Source: Kiritimatiellia bacterium (GTDB lineage Bacteria; Verrucomicrobiota; Kiritimatiellia; RFP12; UBA1067). Taken from it: a DNA stretch of 6,111 nt. The stretch lies in assembly GCA_028701555.1 (NCBI GenBank), contig JAQVQN010000157.1, positions 1 through 6,111 of the forward strand, written 5' to 3'. Shown piece by piece: positions 1-6,111 of this stretch (positions are counted from its first letter, which is position 1; each line of letters begins with the position of its first letter). The translations under genes and the position numbers were made by a program. The notes beneath the pieces were generated by a model, which was not told the DNA's origin, searched no databases, and saw only the letters and a list, made by a program, of their open reading frames with translations.

Positions 1-1
1 C

Positions 2-39
2 GGTGTTCAACTTCAAAGGCTGAACGGCGCACCTTTTTT
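2..39 (+). terminator. Weak terminator-like hairpin with T-run
   Basis: GGTG at 2-5 can pair with CACC at 30-33, and TTCA at 6-9 with TGAA at 21-24, leaving a five-base bulge on the right side. Six T residues follow at 34-39, as in intrinsic terminators. The asymmetric stem makes this weak. The third frame from base 3 reads a few residues (VFNFKG) to a TGA at 21-23, which would suit the end of an upstream gene ending inside the hairpin, but seven codons cannot establish that. Confidence 0.3.
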
Positions 40-79
40 GACTTGTGTAAATTGACCAAGCACATTTGTTAATGGCAGT

Positions 80-102
80 GGCCTTGACTATGTCTTAAGG
101 CC
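80..102. repeat. Inverted repeat upstream of the promoter
   Basis: GGCCTT at 80-85 is the reverse complement of AAGGCC at 97-102. Inside it GAC (86-88) faces GTC (92-94) across a TAT loop, so the arms extend to nine pairs with a two-base bulge (TT, 95-96). It ends 17 bases before the -35 hexamer, where an activator or repressor site could lie. Such short palindromes also occur by chance, and a regulatory role is only inferred. Confidence 0.3.
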
Positions 103-119
103 TATGATTTGTTGTCGGT

Positions 120-148
120 GTGACAAAGTCAGGGTGATCATGTATAAT
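120..148 (+). promoter_or_regulatory. Sigma70-type promoter of the four-gene cluster
   Basis: A -35 element GTGACA (120-125, five of six bases matching TTGACA) is separated by exactly 17 bases from a perfect -10 element TATAAT (143-148). Transcription would be expected to start about seven bases after the -10, near 155, whereas the first ATG is at 157. The first mRNA would therefore be leaderless or carry only a base or two of leader, and no Shine-Dalgarno fits before that ATG. This is the best promoter-like sequence seen upstream of the cluster; the start site itself is inferred. Confidence 0.65.
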
Positions 149-156
149 TCAAGTCA

Positions 157-1689
157 ATGAAAAGGATTATATTGAGTGTGCTGTTGACGATTGTAACGGT
201 GGTTCTGTCTGTTTTTTGCGTTATGCGTCTGCGTCATCCCTTGCCGGCAAAGGCTGCGGCCCAGACCTCTGCCTCGATCGAGAAAGAGTGGTGGATGGAG
301 CCGCCTGCGCTCACGCCTGACGAGGTGGCCGCGCAACAATGGCTGGCGGACATAACATACAGGCTGTCACCTGAGCAGGAAGATGAGTTCTGGGCTGTCG
401 GCGGCAGTCAGCACGGCAACTTTTCCATTCGCTATCAGGCGGCTTTTGCAGGGTATGCGGCATCTGCGCTGGGTATGCGCACGCCTGCGTATGTCGGGCT
501 CACCGGCAGGGTTATCAGCAATGCTGTGGCTAGAGTGGCTGACCGCAAGGCTTGGGGATATATCAGAAGCTACTGGAAGGATGAACCGTGGTTTCCTGAC
601 CCTTGCGCACGCGGCAACGTGATGTATACGGGGCATCTGATGATGCTGATGGCACTGCACGAGGCTCTGAGCGGAGAACGCACTTTCAACAGTTGCGGCG
701 TGGATCTGGTTTGGGACGCGACCAACCGGTTCAATTACACATCTAAAAGGCTGGCTGAAATCACAGCGCGGCAGATCATGGAGGGTGACGGCGGCATCAC
801 CTGTGAACCGGGGCTGGTGTTTTTTGCCTGCAACAACCATCCGCACGTGACCTTCCGTCTGCTGGAGGGTATGGGATACGGTGACTGGCGCAGTGAGAGC
901 CGCAAATGGGAGGCATGGGCGCTGGCCGGTTTGCGCGCGACCGCCGGGGGCGGAGCTTTCCGTCTGGTGCATCATGAGAAAAGCGGCTTGTCGCTGCCGA
1001 GGGGGTTGCCCGGGTATGACGGCTGGTGTCTGCTCTGGTACTCGCCCTGGGCTTCTGTTCCGGAGAACCTGCCGCGACTCTGGCGCCTTGCGCGAAACAA
1101 GCTTGACTGGAGCGAGTTTGAAGGAGAGCCGCGCGAAGAGCCTGAGTCGGTAGACGTGTCGGACTGCTGCAATCCGGTCAAGGTGCCTTCTGCGGCAACG
1201 GCATCTTTTTTGGCTGCCGCCGCGCGGGCATGCAAAGATGATGAGATTGCCTGCAAGCTGGAGGCGTGGCTGGACAGACATTTCCTTCAGGAGGCGCATG
1301 GCCGACTCTGGCTCGGAACACATAAGGAGTGGCGCATCGGTGCCAGTGCCAACCGATTCATTGCTCTGGCCCAAGCCAACGGCTCTGAACTGCGGCCTAT
1401 GGTCAGACGTCCGCTGCCGAGAACTTATTTTGATGGTCTGATGCTGGAGTCTGTATTGCCGGATGACACGCCGGTGTATCAGGCGTACCGCAACAGGGAA
1501 GGCACGCTGCATCTGGAGATCGACGGGGCTGGAAAATCCGTGAACCTGCGTTTGCGTAATGCCGGATCCGATCCACAGTTCGAGGTTGACGGAAACACGC
1601 GCTGGAATTGGGATGCTGCCGAGCGTTCTTTGAAACTGGAAGCCTGCAACAGGATCAAGCTGAAGATCAGCCGGATACAGGGCAAATGA
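157..1689 (+). CDS. Exported linalool dehydratase/isomerase-like protein
   Basis: This 510-residue protein begins with a basic MKR and a hydrophobic stretch (about residues 4-23), then RLRHPL and an alanine-rich segment, so it is either secreted or held by an N-terminal anchor. The body resembles linalool dehydratase/isomerase (LDI, Pfam Ldi), an (alpha/alpha)6-barrel enzyme of Castellaniella that interconverts myrcene, linalool and geraniol in the periplasm. Matching blocks are a RYQAAFAGYA segment, NVMYTGHL with H160, and GITCEP...FFACN with C216 and C225. These correspond to LDI H129, C171 and C180, and the cysteine spacing of nine is identical. The LDI residues D39 and Y45, contributed by the neighbouring subunit, have no clear counterpart near residues 65-75. 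The protein is over 100 residues longer than LDI, with about 14 extra residues between the histidine and first cysteine and a beta-rich tail (about 445-510). Start: ATG157 keeps the basic n-region. TTG172, preceded by AAAGGA, is an alternative but loses the MKR. Family membership is fairly secure; the substrate is unknown. Confidence 0.8.
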   Translation: MKRIILSVLLTIVTVVLSVFCVMRLRHPLPAKAAAQTSASIEKEWWMEPPALTPDEVAAQQWLADITYRLSPEQEDEFWAVGGSQHGNFSIRYQAAFAGYAASALGMRTPAYVGLTGRVISNAVARVADRKAWGYIRSYWKDEPWFPDPCARGNVMYTGHLMMLMALHEALSGERTFNSCGVDLVWDATNRFNYTSKRLAEITARQIMEGDGGITCEPGLVFFACNNHPHVTFRLLEGMGYGDWRSESRKWEAWALAGLRATAGGGAFRLVHHEKSGLSLPRGLPGYDGWCLLWYSPWASVPENLPRLWRLARNKLDWSEFEGEPREEPESVDVSDCCNPVKVPSAATASFLAAAARACKDDEIACKLEAWLDRHFLQEAHGRLWLGTHKEWRIGASANRFIALAQANGSELRPMVRRPLPRTYFDGLMLESVLPDDTPVYQAYRNREGTLHLEIDGAGKSVNLRLRNAGSDPQFEVDGNTRWNWDAAERSLKLEACNRIKLKISRIQGK

Positions 1690-1973
1690 ATGTCGAACGC
1701 AGAACAATGAACTCTGAAGTCTTCATGTCACATGCAACATGTTTCCTATCTGGAATATCTGTCATCGCGTTGATGTACGCAGCGGCGTTTCCCGTTGCGG
1801 CAGATGAGATCGCATTCTGGGGTTGTGAGGCGTCCGCAACCAATAGGGTGTGCGCTTCAAGCCGGACTGTAGCCATTTCTCCGTTTTTTGAGTCTCGGTT
1901 GTGTTCAACCGCCGAAGTCCCGCTGCAGAAGTTTTCGTCAAACAAGTTTGGTACGGTCTTGACCGTGCGCTAA
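1686..1973 (+). CDS. Small predicted secreted protein, function unknown
   Basis: I do not recognise this protein. The ATG at 1686 overlaps the preceding stop codon as ATGA, a usual sign of translational coupling, and gives 95 residues. In-frame ATGs at 1707 and 1725 give shorter forms; the one at 1725 (82 residues) gives the most ordinary signal peptide. A hydrophobic segment (LSGISVIALMYAAAFPVAA) ends in a likely signal-peptidase site before DE. The mature part is about 55 residues, rich in Ser, Ala and Thr, with three cysteines and the C-terminal end FGTVLTVR. The stop lies 24 bases before the next gene. A clear signal peptide in a gap between two exported-protein genes argues for a real gene, although no strong Shine-Dalgarno is visible. 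It could also be a decayed remnant or an untranslated spacer. Confidence 0.5.
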   Translation: MNVERRTMNSEVFMSHATCFLSGISVIALMYAAAFPVAADEIAFWGCEASATNRVCASSRTVAISPFFESRLCSTAEVPLQKFSSNKFGTVLTVR

Positions 1974-1997
1974 CCTTCAAACAGGAATGTGTTATTC

Positions 1998-3296
1998 ATG
2001 AAAAAGAATGTATTTCTCCTGTCGCTTTCCGCATTCGTTTCGGCTGCCGTGCCTGCAGCGGACGAGGCGGCTGCTGCTGTCCCGGAAGTGCGGAACCTGT
2101 CCGTGGCGCAGACCAAAGACCGCGTGGTGAACATATCGTTTGAATTGACGCATAAAGCCATTGTCACGATGGATATCACGACGAACGGCGTATCCATCGG
2201 GGCTGAAAACTACCAGACGCTTCGCGAACCGCTCTCGCCCAAGGACGAGTTTCCGGCAAACAAGGTCATGGATGCGGGAGAGCATGCATGGATGTGGCGC
2301 CCTTCGAAAGAATGGCCGGGTCACAATTTCATGAACGGCGAATTCAAGGTGACGGTGCAGGCTTGGAGTTTTGATGCTCCGCCGCCTTACATGATCGTCG
2401 ACTATACTATCAAGAGTAACATTACGTTTTATGCGGCGGCGGAGGATATTCCGGGCGGGATCAAGGAGGTGGATACGGAAGAAAATCCGCTTTCGAATGA
2501 TGTCTATCGCTTGTCAAAGATAATTTTAAGAAAGATTCCCGCTGCCGGAGTTAAGTGGCGGATGGGGTCGCCCGAGAGTGAAACCTACCGTCGCGATGAC
2601 GAGACGCCGCATTACGTCACTCTTACTAACGATTACTATGTCGCGATCTATCCCCTGACTTTTGCCCAGTGCAAGCGGTTTTTCCAGACAGCCGACGACA
2701 ACAAGGTCTATACCTGGATAACCCCGAAAAACAACCAGTCGTACACGGGCTCACGAGGAGAGATTGAATCATACTGCTATCCGAATGACGGCCATGCCGT
2801 TAAACCCACAAGCGGATTCGGATACATGCGTGCGCGGACCGGATTGCGTTTCGACTTTCTTACGGAGGCGGAATGGGAATATGCCTGCCGGGCCGGAACT
2901 GAAGACGAATGGAACGGGAAGACGGAGGATGAAGTCTGCTGGCACGGGTTGACCAGCGCGGCCGCGTCCAATCCCGTCGGCACCAAATTACCGAATGCCT
3001 GGGGCTTGTACGACATGCACGGTCTTGTGAACGAATGGGTACTCGACCAATACGGGGAATATCCCGAGGCGCCGGTTGTATCTCCGGTGGGGGTTGATAC
3101 GAATCCGAACAAGCGCGTCCTTCGCGGCGGCGTCATCAACCTCAAGGATTCTGGCGGCAGATACTTGTCGGCAATCTCCACGCGCTCGGCATTTCGCCAT
3201 TCCTTTGATCCTACGCAAAAACAGACCACCGCCCCCAATCCGTTCGGTGTGCGAGTTTCCTGTCCGGCGTCGCTTCCCGAGTGGATGAGAAGGTGA
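1998..3296 (+). CDS. Secreted SUMF1/FGE-like domain protein (non-catalytic)
   Basis: A 432-residue protein with a signal peptide (MKKN, then LLSLSAFVSAAVPA, cleavage near residues 20-21). Residues about 30-135 look like an Ig-type beta-sandwich, ending in a PPPYMIVDYTI strand. Residues about 178-425 form a SUMF1 (formylglycine-generating enzyme-like, PF03781) domain: KWRMGSPESE at 186-195, DETPHYVTLT, FLTEAEWEYACRAG around 287-300, GLYDMHGLVNEW at 336-347 and RVLRGG at 373-378. True FGE oxidises a sulfatase cysteine using a copper-binding cysteine pair after the RGG motif. Here the stretch after RGG has no cysteine until one near the C-terminus (GVRVSC), so catalysis is unlikely and a binding or structural role outside the cytoplasm is more plausible. 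No sulfatase is encoded in the window. Start: ATG1998 has AGGA at 1983-1986, 11 bases upstream; the in-frame GTG1989 is too close to that site. It is followed after 30 bases by the glycosidase gene, probably in the same operon. Confidence 0.85.
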   Translation: MKKNVFLLSLSAFVSAAVPAADEAAAAVPEVRNLSVAQTKDRVVNISFELTHKAIVTMDITTNGVSIGAENYQTLREPLSPKDEFPANKVMDAGEHAWMWRPSKEWPGHNFMNGEFKVTVQAWSFDAPPPYMIVDYTIKSNITFYAAAEDIPGGIKEVDTEENPLSNDVYRLSKIILRKIPAAGVKWRMGSPESETYRRDDETPHYVTLTNDYYVAIYPLTFAQCKRFFQTADDNKVYTWITPKNNQSYTGSRGEIESYCYPNDGHAVKPTSGFGYMRARTGLRFDFLTEAEWEYACRAGTEDEWNGKTEDEVCWHGLTSAAASNPVGTKLPNAWGLYDMHGLVNEWVLDQYGEYPEAPVVSPVGVDTNPNKRVLRGGVINLKDSGGRYLSAISTRSAFRHSFDPTQKQTTAPNPFGVRVSCPASLPEWMRR

Positions 3297-3326
3297 TGCC
3301 GTGAGCGTAAGGTTCCGCAGATCAAA

Positions 3327-5777
3327 ATGAAAGACGCAAGAAAAATGCACATCAATTGCTTTCCCATTGCGGCGGTTTGCACTTCCGTTGCCTTTATCGC
3401 ATCCGCATCGGTTATTGCTGACATGGAAAATCCCTCCGACGCGAATACTGCGGAGGTCGCCGCCTCCGGTTCGTGCACGATGGTCGACTTCGAAACTCCC
3501 GACGCGAAGGCCGCGTTCAAAAGTTCGTTCAGGCGTCCGAGGGCGAAGATCGTAAAGGAGTTCGCCACATCGGGCGGACACGCGCTTTCCCTTTCGTGGG
3601 ACCGCTCTCACAGGATGGGGTTTACCATCCGCATTCCCGAGACTGATTTTTCCGCGTACGACCGCCTCGCCGTCGATGTCGTCAATGCGGGTGAAAATGC
3701 GGATCAGCTCACGCTCCACATTGCCGCTGCGGACGAAAAACTCGACGACAGCATTTACCGGACGAACGGCAAGCGCAGTTCCCACTACGCGCCGATCGGG
3801 AAATCCACGTGGCTCGTCGAACTTGACCAGTGGCCCAAGAAAGCCGCAAAGTCGCGTACGAAGATTTCGGAACTGCGCTTCTATGCACTCCATCCCTATG
3901 GCACCACGATGTATCTCGACAATATACGTCTGCTCAAAAAGGGCGAGGTTTTAGTGCCCGGCAAGTACCGTCCCGAAGACGAGGCGAAGATCGCCGCCAT
4001 GGTCAAGACCGTGGAAGACTCAGAGCGCAAGGTGCGCTCGGATGCGAAGGCTGCTCTAAAGCGGGCGCAAGAAGACGCCGGAATAAAGGCCGGTGCGATT
4101 CTTGTCGGCACGGCTACGGCCATGGAACATGTGATGCCCAAAGCGCCGGACACGCTTGCCAAAGTGAAGGCTCCCGGTTGCGTGAGGGTGCGCCTTGCCT
4201 GCGGAGAATACGAAAGCATACAGATAGCGGCTTCTCCGGCAGATGGCGCACTCAAACGTGTTTCCGTACGGTGCGTGGGCGATCTCACCGGGCCTGGCGG
4301 CGCTTTGTTTGCAAAATCGAATGTCCTTTGTGCGGTTACAGGCTATACCAAGACGCTATATCAAGCTCCATATGCCGTCGGGCGCGTGGCGTTCAGGAAC
4401 GAGTCAGACAAGACAGACTACAGGCGCAGAGGATATTTCCCGCGTCCAGGCTGGTATCCCGACGTGATTCTCGACCACGTTCGCGAAGCTGATATCGACG
4501 AAGATGTGGTACAGAGTTTCTGGGTGCGCGTGACTTGTCCCCGCAGCCAGAAGGCAGGCGTCTACCGGGGCGAACTTTGCGTGTCGGCGGAAGGAGCAGA
4601 CCTGTTGAGTCTTCCTTTTGAGGTCAGGGTTAATGGATTCGAGCTTCCCAGGCTTCCGGTCATGCCGGTGGCGATGAACTTCAATCCGAGGGGCGGGCAG
4701 GGTTGGCTGCCGACGAATTCCGAGCTTGTCGAGCGTCAGGCCGCGAAAAGCGATCCGTCTGCTCCGGCGAACATCTGGAAAAAGCGCCATGCTCAATGGG
4801 TGGACTTTCTCGCCGACTATCTCATCACGTACGATTCGCTCTATCGCGTGAGCCGTTCCGATTTCGATCCTGAACCGAACTGGGATGCGCTCTTGCGCCT
4901 GAAAAACCAGGGGCGGCTGGGGTATTTCAATCTCGCCTACTGGGGCATGAGGAGACCCGGCGAAAAGGCGTTGCAAGACTGGCGGGAAAAATCGGTGCCG
5001 TACTACCGCCGGATATACGACAAGGCAAAGGAGTTGGGCATTCTCGACAAGGCGTTCTTCTACGGCAACGATGAACTCAACCCCAAGGATTTTCCGAATA
5101 TCCGACGCTCGGCAGACCTGTTCCGCAAGGAGTTCCCCGGCGTGCCGCTGATGACCACGGCGCGGGATGTCGATTTCGGCGTGGGCACCAATTCGCTCGG
5201 CAACGTGGACTGCTTCTGCCCGCTCACCGGACGTTATAACTTCGAGAAGGCCGAAAAAGCCAGAAAAAGCGGTCGTAAGGTATGGTGGTACGTCTGCGAC
5301 GGCCCTACGTGGAACTGCGCCAATTTCCATGTCGAGAACAAGCCCATGGATGGACGCTTGCTGGTTGGCGCGCAATCCGTGTTCTACAAGGCTGACGGCT
5401 TTCTGTACTGGCAGATATCGAAATGGCTTTCTCCTCGCACGGTGGGGTGCGGTCCGTTTACCGATTGGGTGGCCGCAAGCTGCTTCGGCTTCAACGGAGA
5501 AGGGTATCTCACGGCCATCGGGCCGGACGGAATGCCCTTGCCGACGGTGCGTCTCGAAAATTTCCGGGACGGTCTCGAAGATCATGCGTACGTGAAGATA
5601 CTCAAGGATCTCATGGCATCTCACGGCAAGGAGGACGATTGGATCCGCCGTGCGCGTGAACTTGCAGCCATTCCGCCTTCACTGGTCAAGGCTCTCGATT
5701 GCTTCAGTGACGATCCCTCCGAACTTTACGCATGGCGCGATTCGATCGCGGACTTGATAGAGTCCGCTTCGCGCTGA
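3327..5777 (+). CDS. Secreted GH123-family (DUF4091) glycosidase
   Basis: An 816-residue protein with a signal peptide of about 32 residues (MKDARK n-region, hydrophobic core, end near SASVIA). Residues about 46-210 resemble a carbohydrate-binding jelly-roll, beginning VDFETPDAKAAF and ending YLDNIRLLKKGE. A charged helical linker follows (about 213-250), then a beta-sandwich typical of the GH123 N-terminal domain (about 255-435) and a TIM-barrel catalytic domain. Catalytic-domain marks are YGNDELNP with the adjacent acids D582-E583, WWYVCDGP at 653-660, DGFLYWQISKW to W700, and RLENFRDGLEDH at 742-753, the family's late signature. Characterised GH123 enzymes are beta-N-acetylgalactosaminidases using substrate-assisted catalysis with such an Asp-Glu pair. 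The family is diverse, so the exact substrate is inferred. ATG3327 was chosen because it supplies the basic n-region; ATG3345 is possible. The Shine-Dalgarno is weak (AAGG at 3310-3313). The gene lies 30 bases behind the SUMF1-like gene. Confidence 0.88.
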   Translation: MKDARKMHINCFPIAAVCTSVAFIASASVIADMENPSDANTAEVAASGSCTMVDFETPDAKAAFKSSFRRPRAKIVKEFATSGGHALSLSWDRSHRMGFTIRIPETDFSAYDRLAVDVVNAGENADQLTLHIAAADEKLDDSIYRTNGKRSSHYAPIGKSTWLVELDQWPKKAAKSRTKISELRFYALHPYGTTMYLDNIRLLKKGEVLVPGKYRPEDEAKIAAMVKTVEDSERKVRSDAKAALKRAQEDAGIKAGAILVGTATAMEHVMPKAPDTLAKVKAPGCVRVRLACGEYESIQIAASPADGALKRVSVRCVGDLTGPGGALFAKSNVLCAVTGYTKTLYQAPYAVGRVAFRNESDKTDYRRRGYFPRPGWYPDVILDHVREADIDEDVVQSFWVRVTCPRSQKAGVYRGELCVSAEGADLLSLPFEVRVNGFELPRLPVMPVAMNFNPRGGQGWLPTNSELVERQAAKSDPSAPANIWKKRHAQWVDFLADYLITYDSLYRVSRSDFDPEPNWDALLRLKNQGRLGYFNLAYWGMRRPGEKALQDWREKSVPYYRRIYDKAKELGILDKAFFYGNDELNPKDFPNIRRSADLFRKEFPGVPLMTTARDVDFGVGTNSLGNVDCFCPLTGRYNFEKAEKARKSGRKVWWYVCDGPTWNCANFHVENKPMDGRLLVGAQSVFYKADGFLYWQISKWLSPRTVGCGPFTDWVAASCFGFNGEGYLTAIGPDGMPLPTVRLENFRDGLEDHAYVKILKDLMASHGKEDDWIRRARELAAIPPSLVKALDCFSDDPSELYAWRDSIADLIESASR

Positions 5778-5779
5778 CA

Positions 5780-5800
5780 CGGAAAGCCCTTTGGCTGCCG
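5780..5800 (+). terminator. Hairpin just after the operon, possible terminator
   Basis: Three bases after the glycosidase stop, CGG (5780-5782) and AGCC (5785-5788) can pair with CCG (5798-5800) and GGCT (5793-5796) around a CTTT loop, with small bulges. No T-run follows, so it does not meet the intrinsic-terminator pattern. It may be a 3' stabilising hairpin or nothing. The position is the main support. Confidence 0.25.
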
Positions 5801-5883
5801 TCTTGGCGGATCGACTCCCAAAAAATACTCGTCCAAGTCAGAGCAGTATCCCGGCTTCAATTAATCTCTGCCCAACCTCTGAT

Positions 5884-5982
5884 TACACCTCAAGAATAGC
5901 GTGAGGTATATCACAATTTTTTCTGATATGCCTCAAACATACTCTTGCTTTAAGACGTTTGAAGAGATAGCATGAGGTATAT
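5884..5982. repeat. Four alternating copies of a TGAGGTATAT motif
   Basis: The motif occurs as TACACCTCA (5884-5892, minus orientation), TGAGGTATAT (5902-5911, plus), ATATGCCTCA (5926-5935, minus) and TGAGGTATAT (5973-5982, plus). The middle two extend to 12-base arms (5902-5913 and 5924-5935, one mismatch) around a ten-base AT-rich loop. The two plus copies share a longer direct repeat of about 16 bases, ATAGC then G or A then the motif (5896-5911 and 5967-5982), 71 bases apart. The last copy overlaps a -10-like TATATT (5978-5983) and ends 22 bases before the next start codon. Such an array could be an operator for the downstream gene, a set of recombinase-binding core sites, or the end of a mobile element. 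The repeats are directly visible; the role is inferred. Confidence 0.7.
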
Positions 5983-6004
5983 TGAAAAGTAATGGAGTCT
6001 TGTT

Positions 6005-6111
6005 ATGCCTCGTGACGAGTTCTGCGTCGTGTCTCCTACTGATCCCGACCCCCAATGGCCGGACGGCTATGTGGCGGTGCTGCGCGAGGCGGGAGCGCAG
6101 GAAAAAACAAT
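6005..6111 (+). CDS. 5' part of a gene, possibly a tyrosine recombinase
   Basis: An open frame starts at ATG6005, seven bases after a good Shine-Dalgarno (GGAG, 5994-5997), and runs 35 codons off the window end without a stop. The predicted N-terminus is MPRDEFCVVSPTDPDP followed by WPDGYVAVLREAGAQEKT. The second half resembles the start of the SAM-like core-binding domain of integron or phage-type tyrosine recombinases, where a helix of the type YxxxLRxxG is followed by a KT turn. The fragment is too short to be certain, and the catalytic R, H, R and Y residues would lie outside the window. The repeat array immediately upstream is compatible with a recombinase gene but does not prove it. Confidence 0.45.
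   Translation, partial: MPRDEFCVVSPTDPDPQWPDGYVAVLREAGAQEKT

Noticed and set aside
3..23. Possible C-terminal end of an upstream gene (reads VFNFKG then TGA)
   Set aside because: Only seven codons are visible, so nothing separates it from chance; it is mentioned with the hairpin at 2-39.
84..108. Second promoter candidate TTGACT (84-89) with TATGAT (103-108)
   Set aside because: The spacer is only 13 bases, too short for a standard sigma70 promoter.
367..1707. Long minus-strand open frame (446 codons) opposite the LDI-like gene
   Set aside because: Its product is Arg-, Gln- and Ser-rich with no recognisable domain, and the opposite strand encodes a clear protein family over the same stretch.
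1998..3296. Annotation as an active sulfatase-modifying formylglycine-generating enzyme
   Set aside because: The catalytic cysteines are missing from the usual place and no sulfatase gene is in the window.
3830..4492. Plus-strand 220-codon frame inside the glycosidase gene
   Set aside because: Wholly internal to a better-supported gene, with an Arg/Ser/Gly-rich low-quality translation and no domain.
4404..5624. Long minus-strand open frame (406 codons) opposite the glycosidase catalytic domain
   Set aside because: It runs against conserved GH123 motifs and its Arg/His-rich product looks like a shadow of GC-rich coding sequence. The same holds for minus-strand frames at 2777-3568 and 2988-3893.
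5870..5876. GCCCAAC matching the RYYYAAC core of an integron attC site
   Set aside because: No GTTRRRY partner at a suitable distance and no flanking L'/L'' boxes were found. A single degenerate heptamer is expected by chance.

Overview
The window looks like chromosomal DNA from a Gram-negative carbohydrate-degrading bacterium of the PVC superphylum, most likely the Kiritimatiellota/Lentisphaerota type found in gut or sediment. The evidence is indirect. Base composition is moderately GC-rich, every complete gene encodes a probable exported protein, and a SUMF1-domain protein with an N-terminal Ig-like module sits beside a GH123/DUF4091 glycosidase, a pairing I associate with those phyla. No rRNA or conserved housekeeping gene is present, so the placement is inference.

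Layout. Bases 1-156 hold a weak terminator-like hairpin, an inverted repeat and a near-consensus sigma70-type promoter (120-148) whose predicted start lies almost on the first ATG. Four plus-strand genes follow in close order. The first (157-1689) is an exported or membrane-anchored protein resembling linalool dehydratase/isomerase. The second (1686-1973) is a small predicted secreted protein overlapping the first by an ATGA. The third (1998-3296) is a secreted SUMF1/FGE-like protein without the catalytic cysteines. The fourth (3327-5777) is a large secreted GH123-family (DUF4091) glycosidase with an N-terminal carbohydrate-binding-like domain. Spacings of -4, 24 and 30 nt suggest a single operon.

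Downstream, 5778-6004 is non-coding. It holds a small hairpin after the operon and then four alternating copies of a 10-bp motif (TGAGGTATAT and close variants) that lead into a new plus-strand gene at 6005. That gene has a good Shine-Dalgarno and runs off the window. Its first 35 residues faintly resemble the N-terminus of a tyrosine recombinase/integron integrase.

How the genes may work together: the GH123 enzyme probably removes terminal N-acetyl-galactosamine-type sugars outside the cytoplasm, and the SUMF1-like protein may bind or help process a glycan. The LDI-like protein is the puzzle. It keeps the histidine and the two cysteines of the LDI active site but apparently not the acid/tyrosine pair contributed by the neighbouring subunit. 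Its presence in a glycan operon suggests a different substrate from linalool, possibly a sugar.
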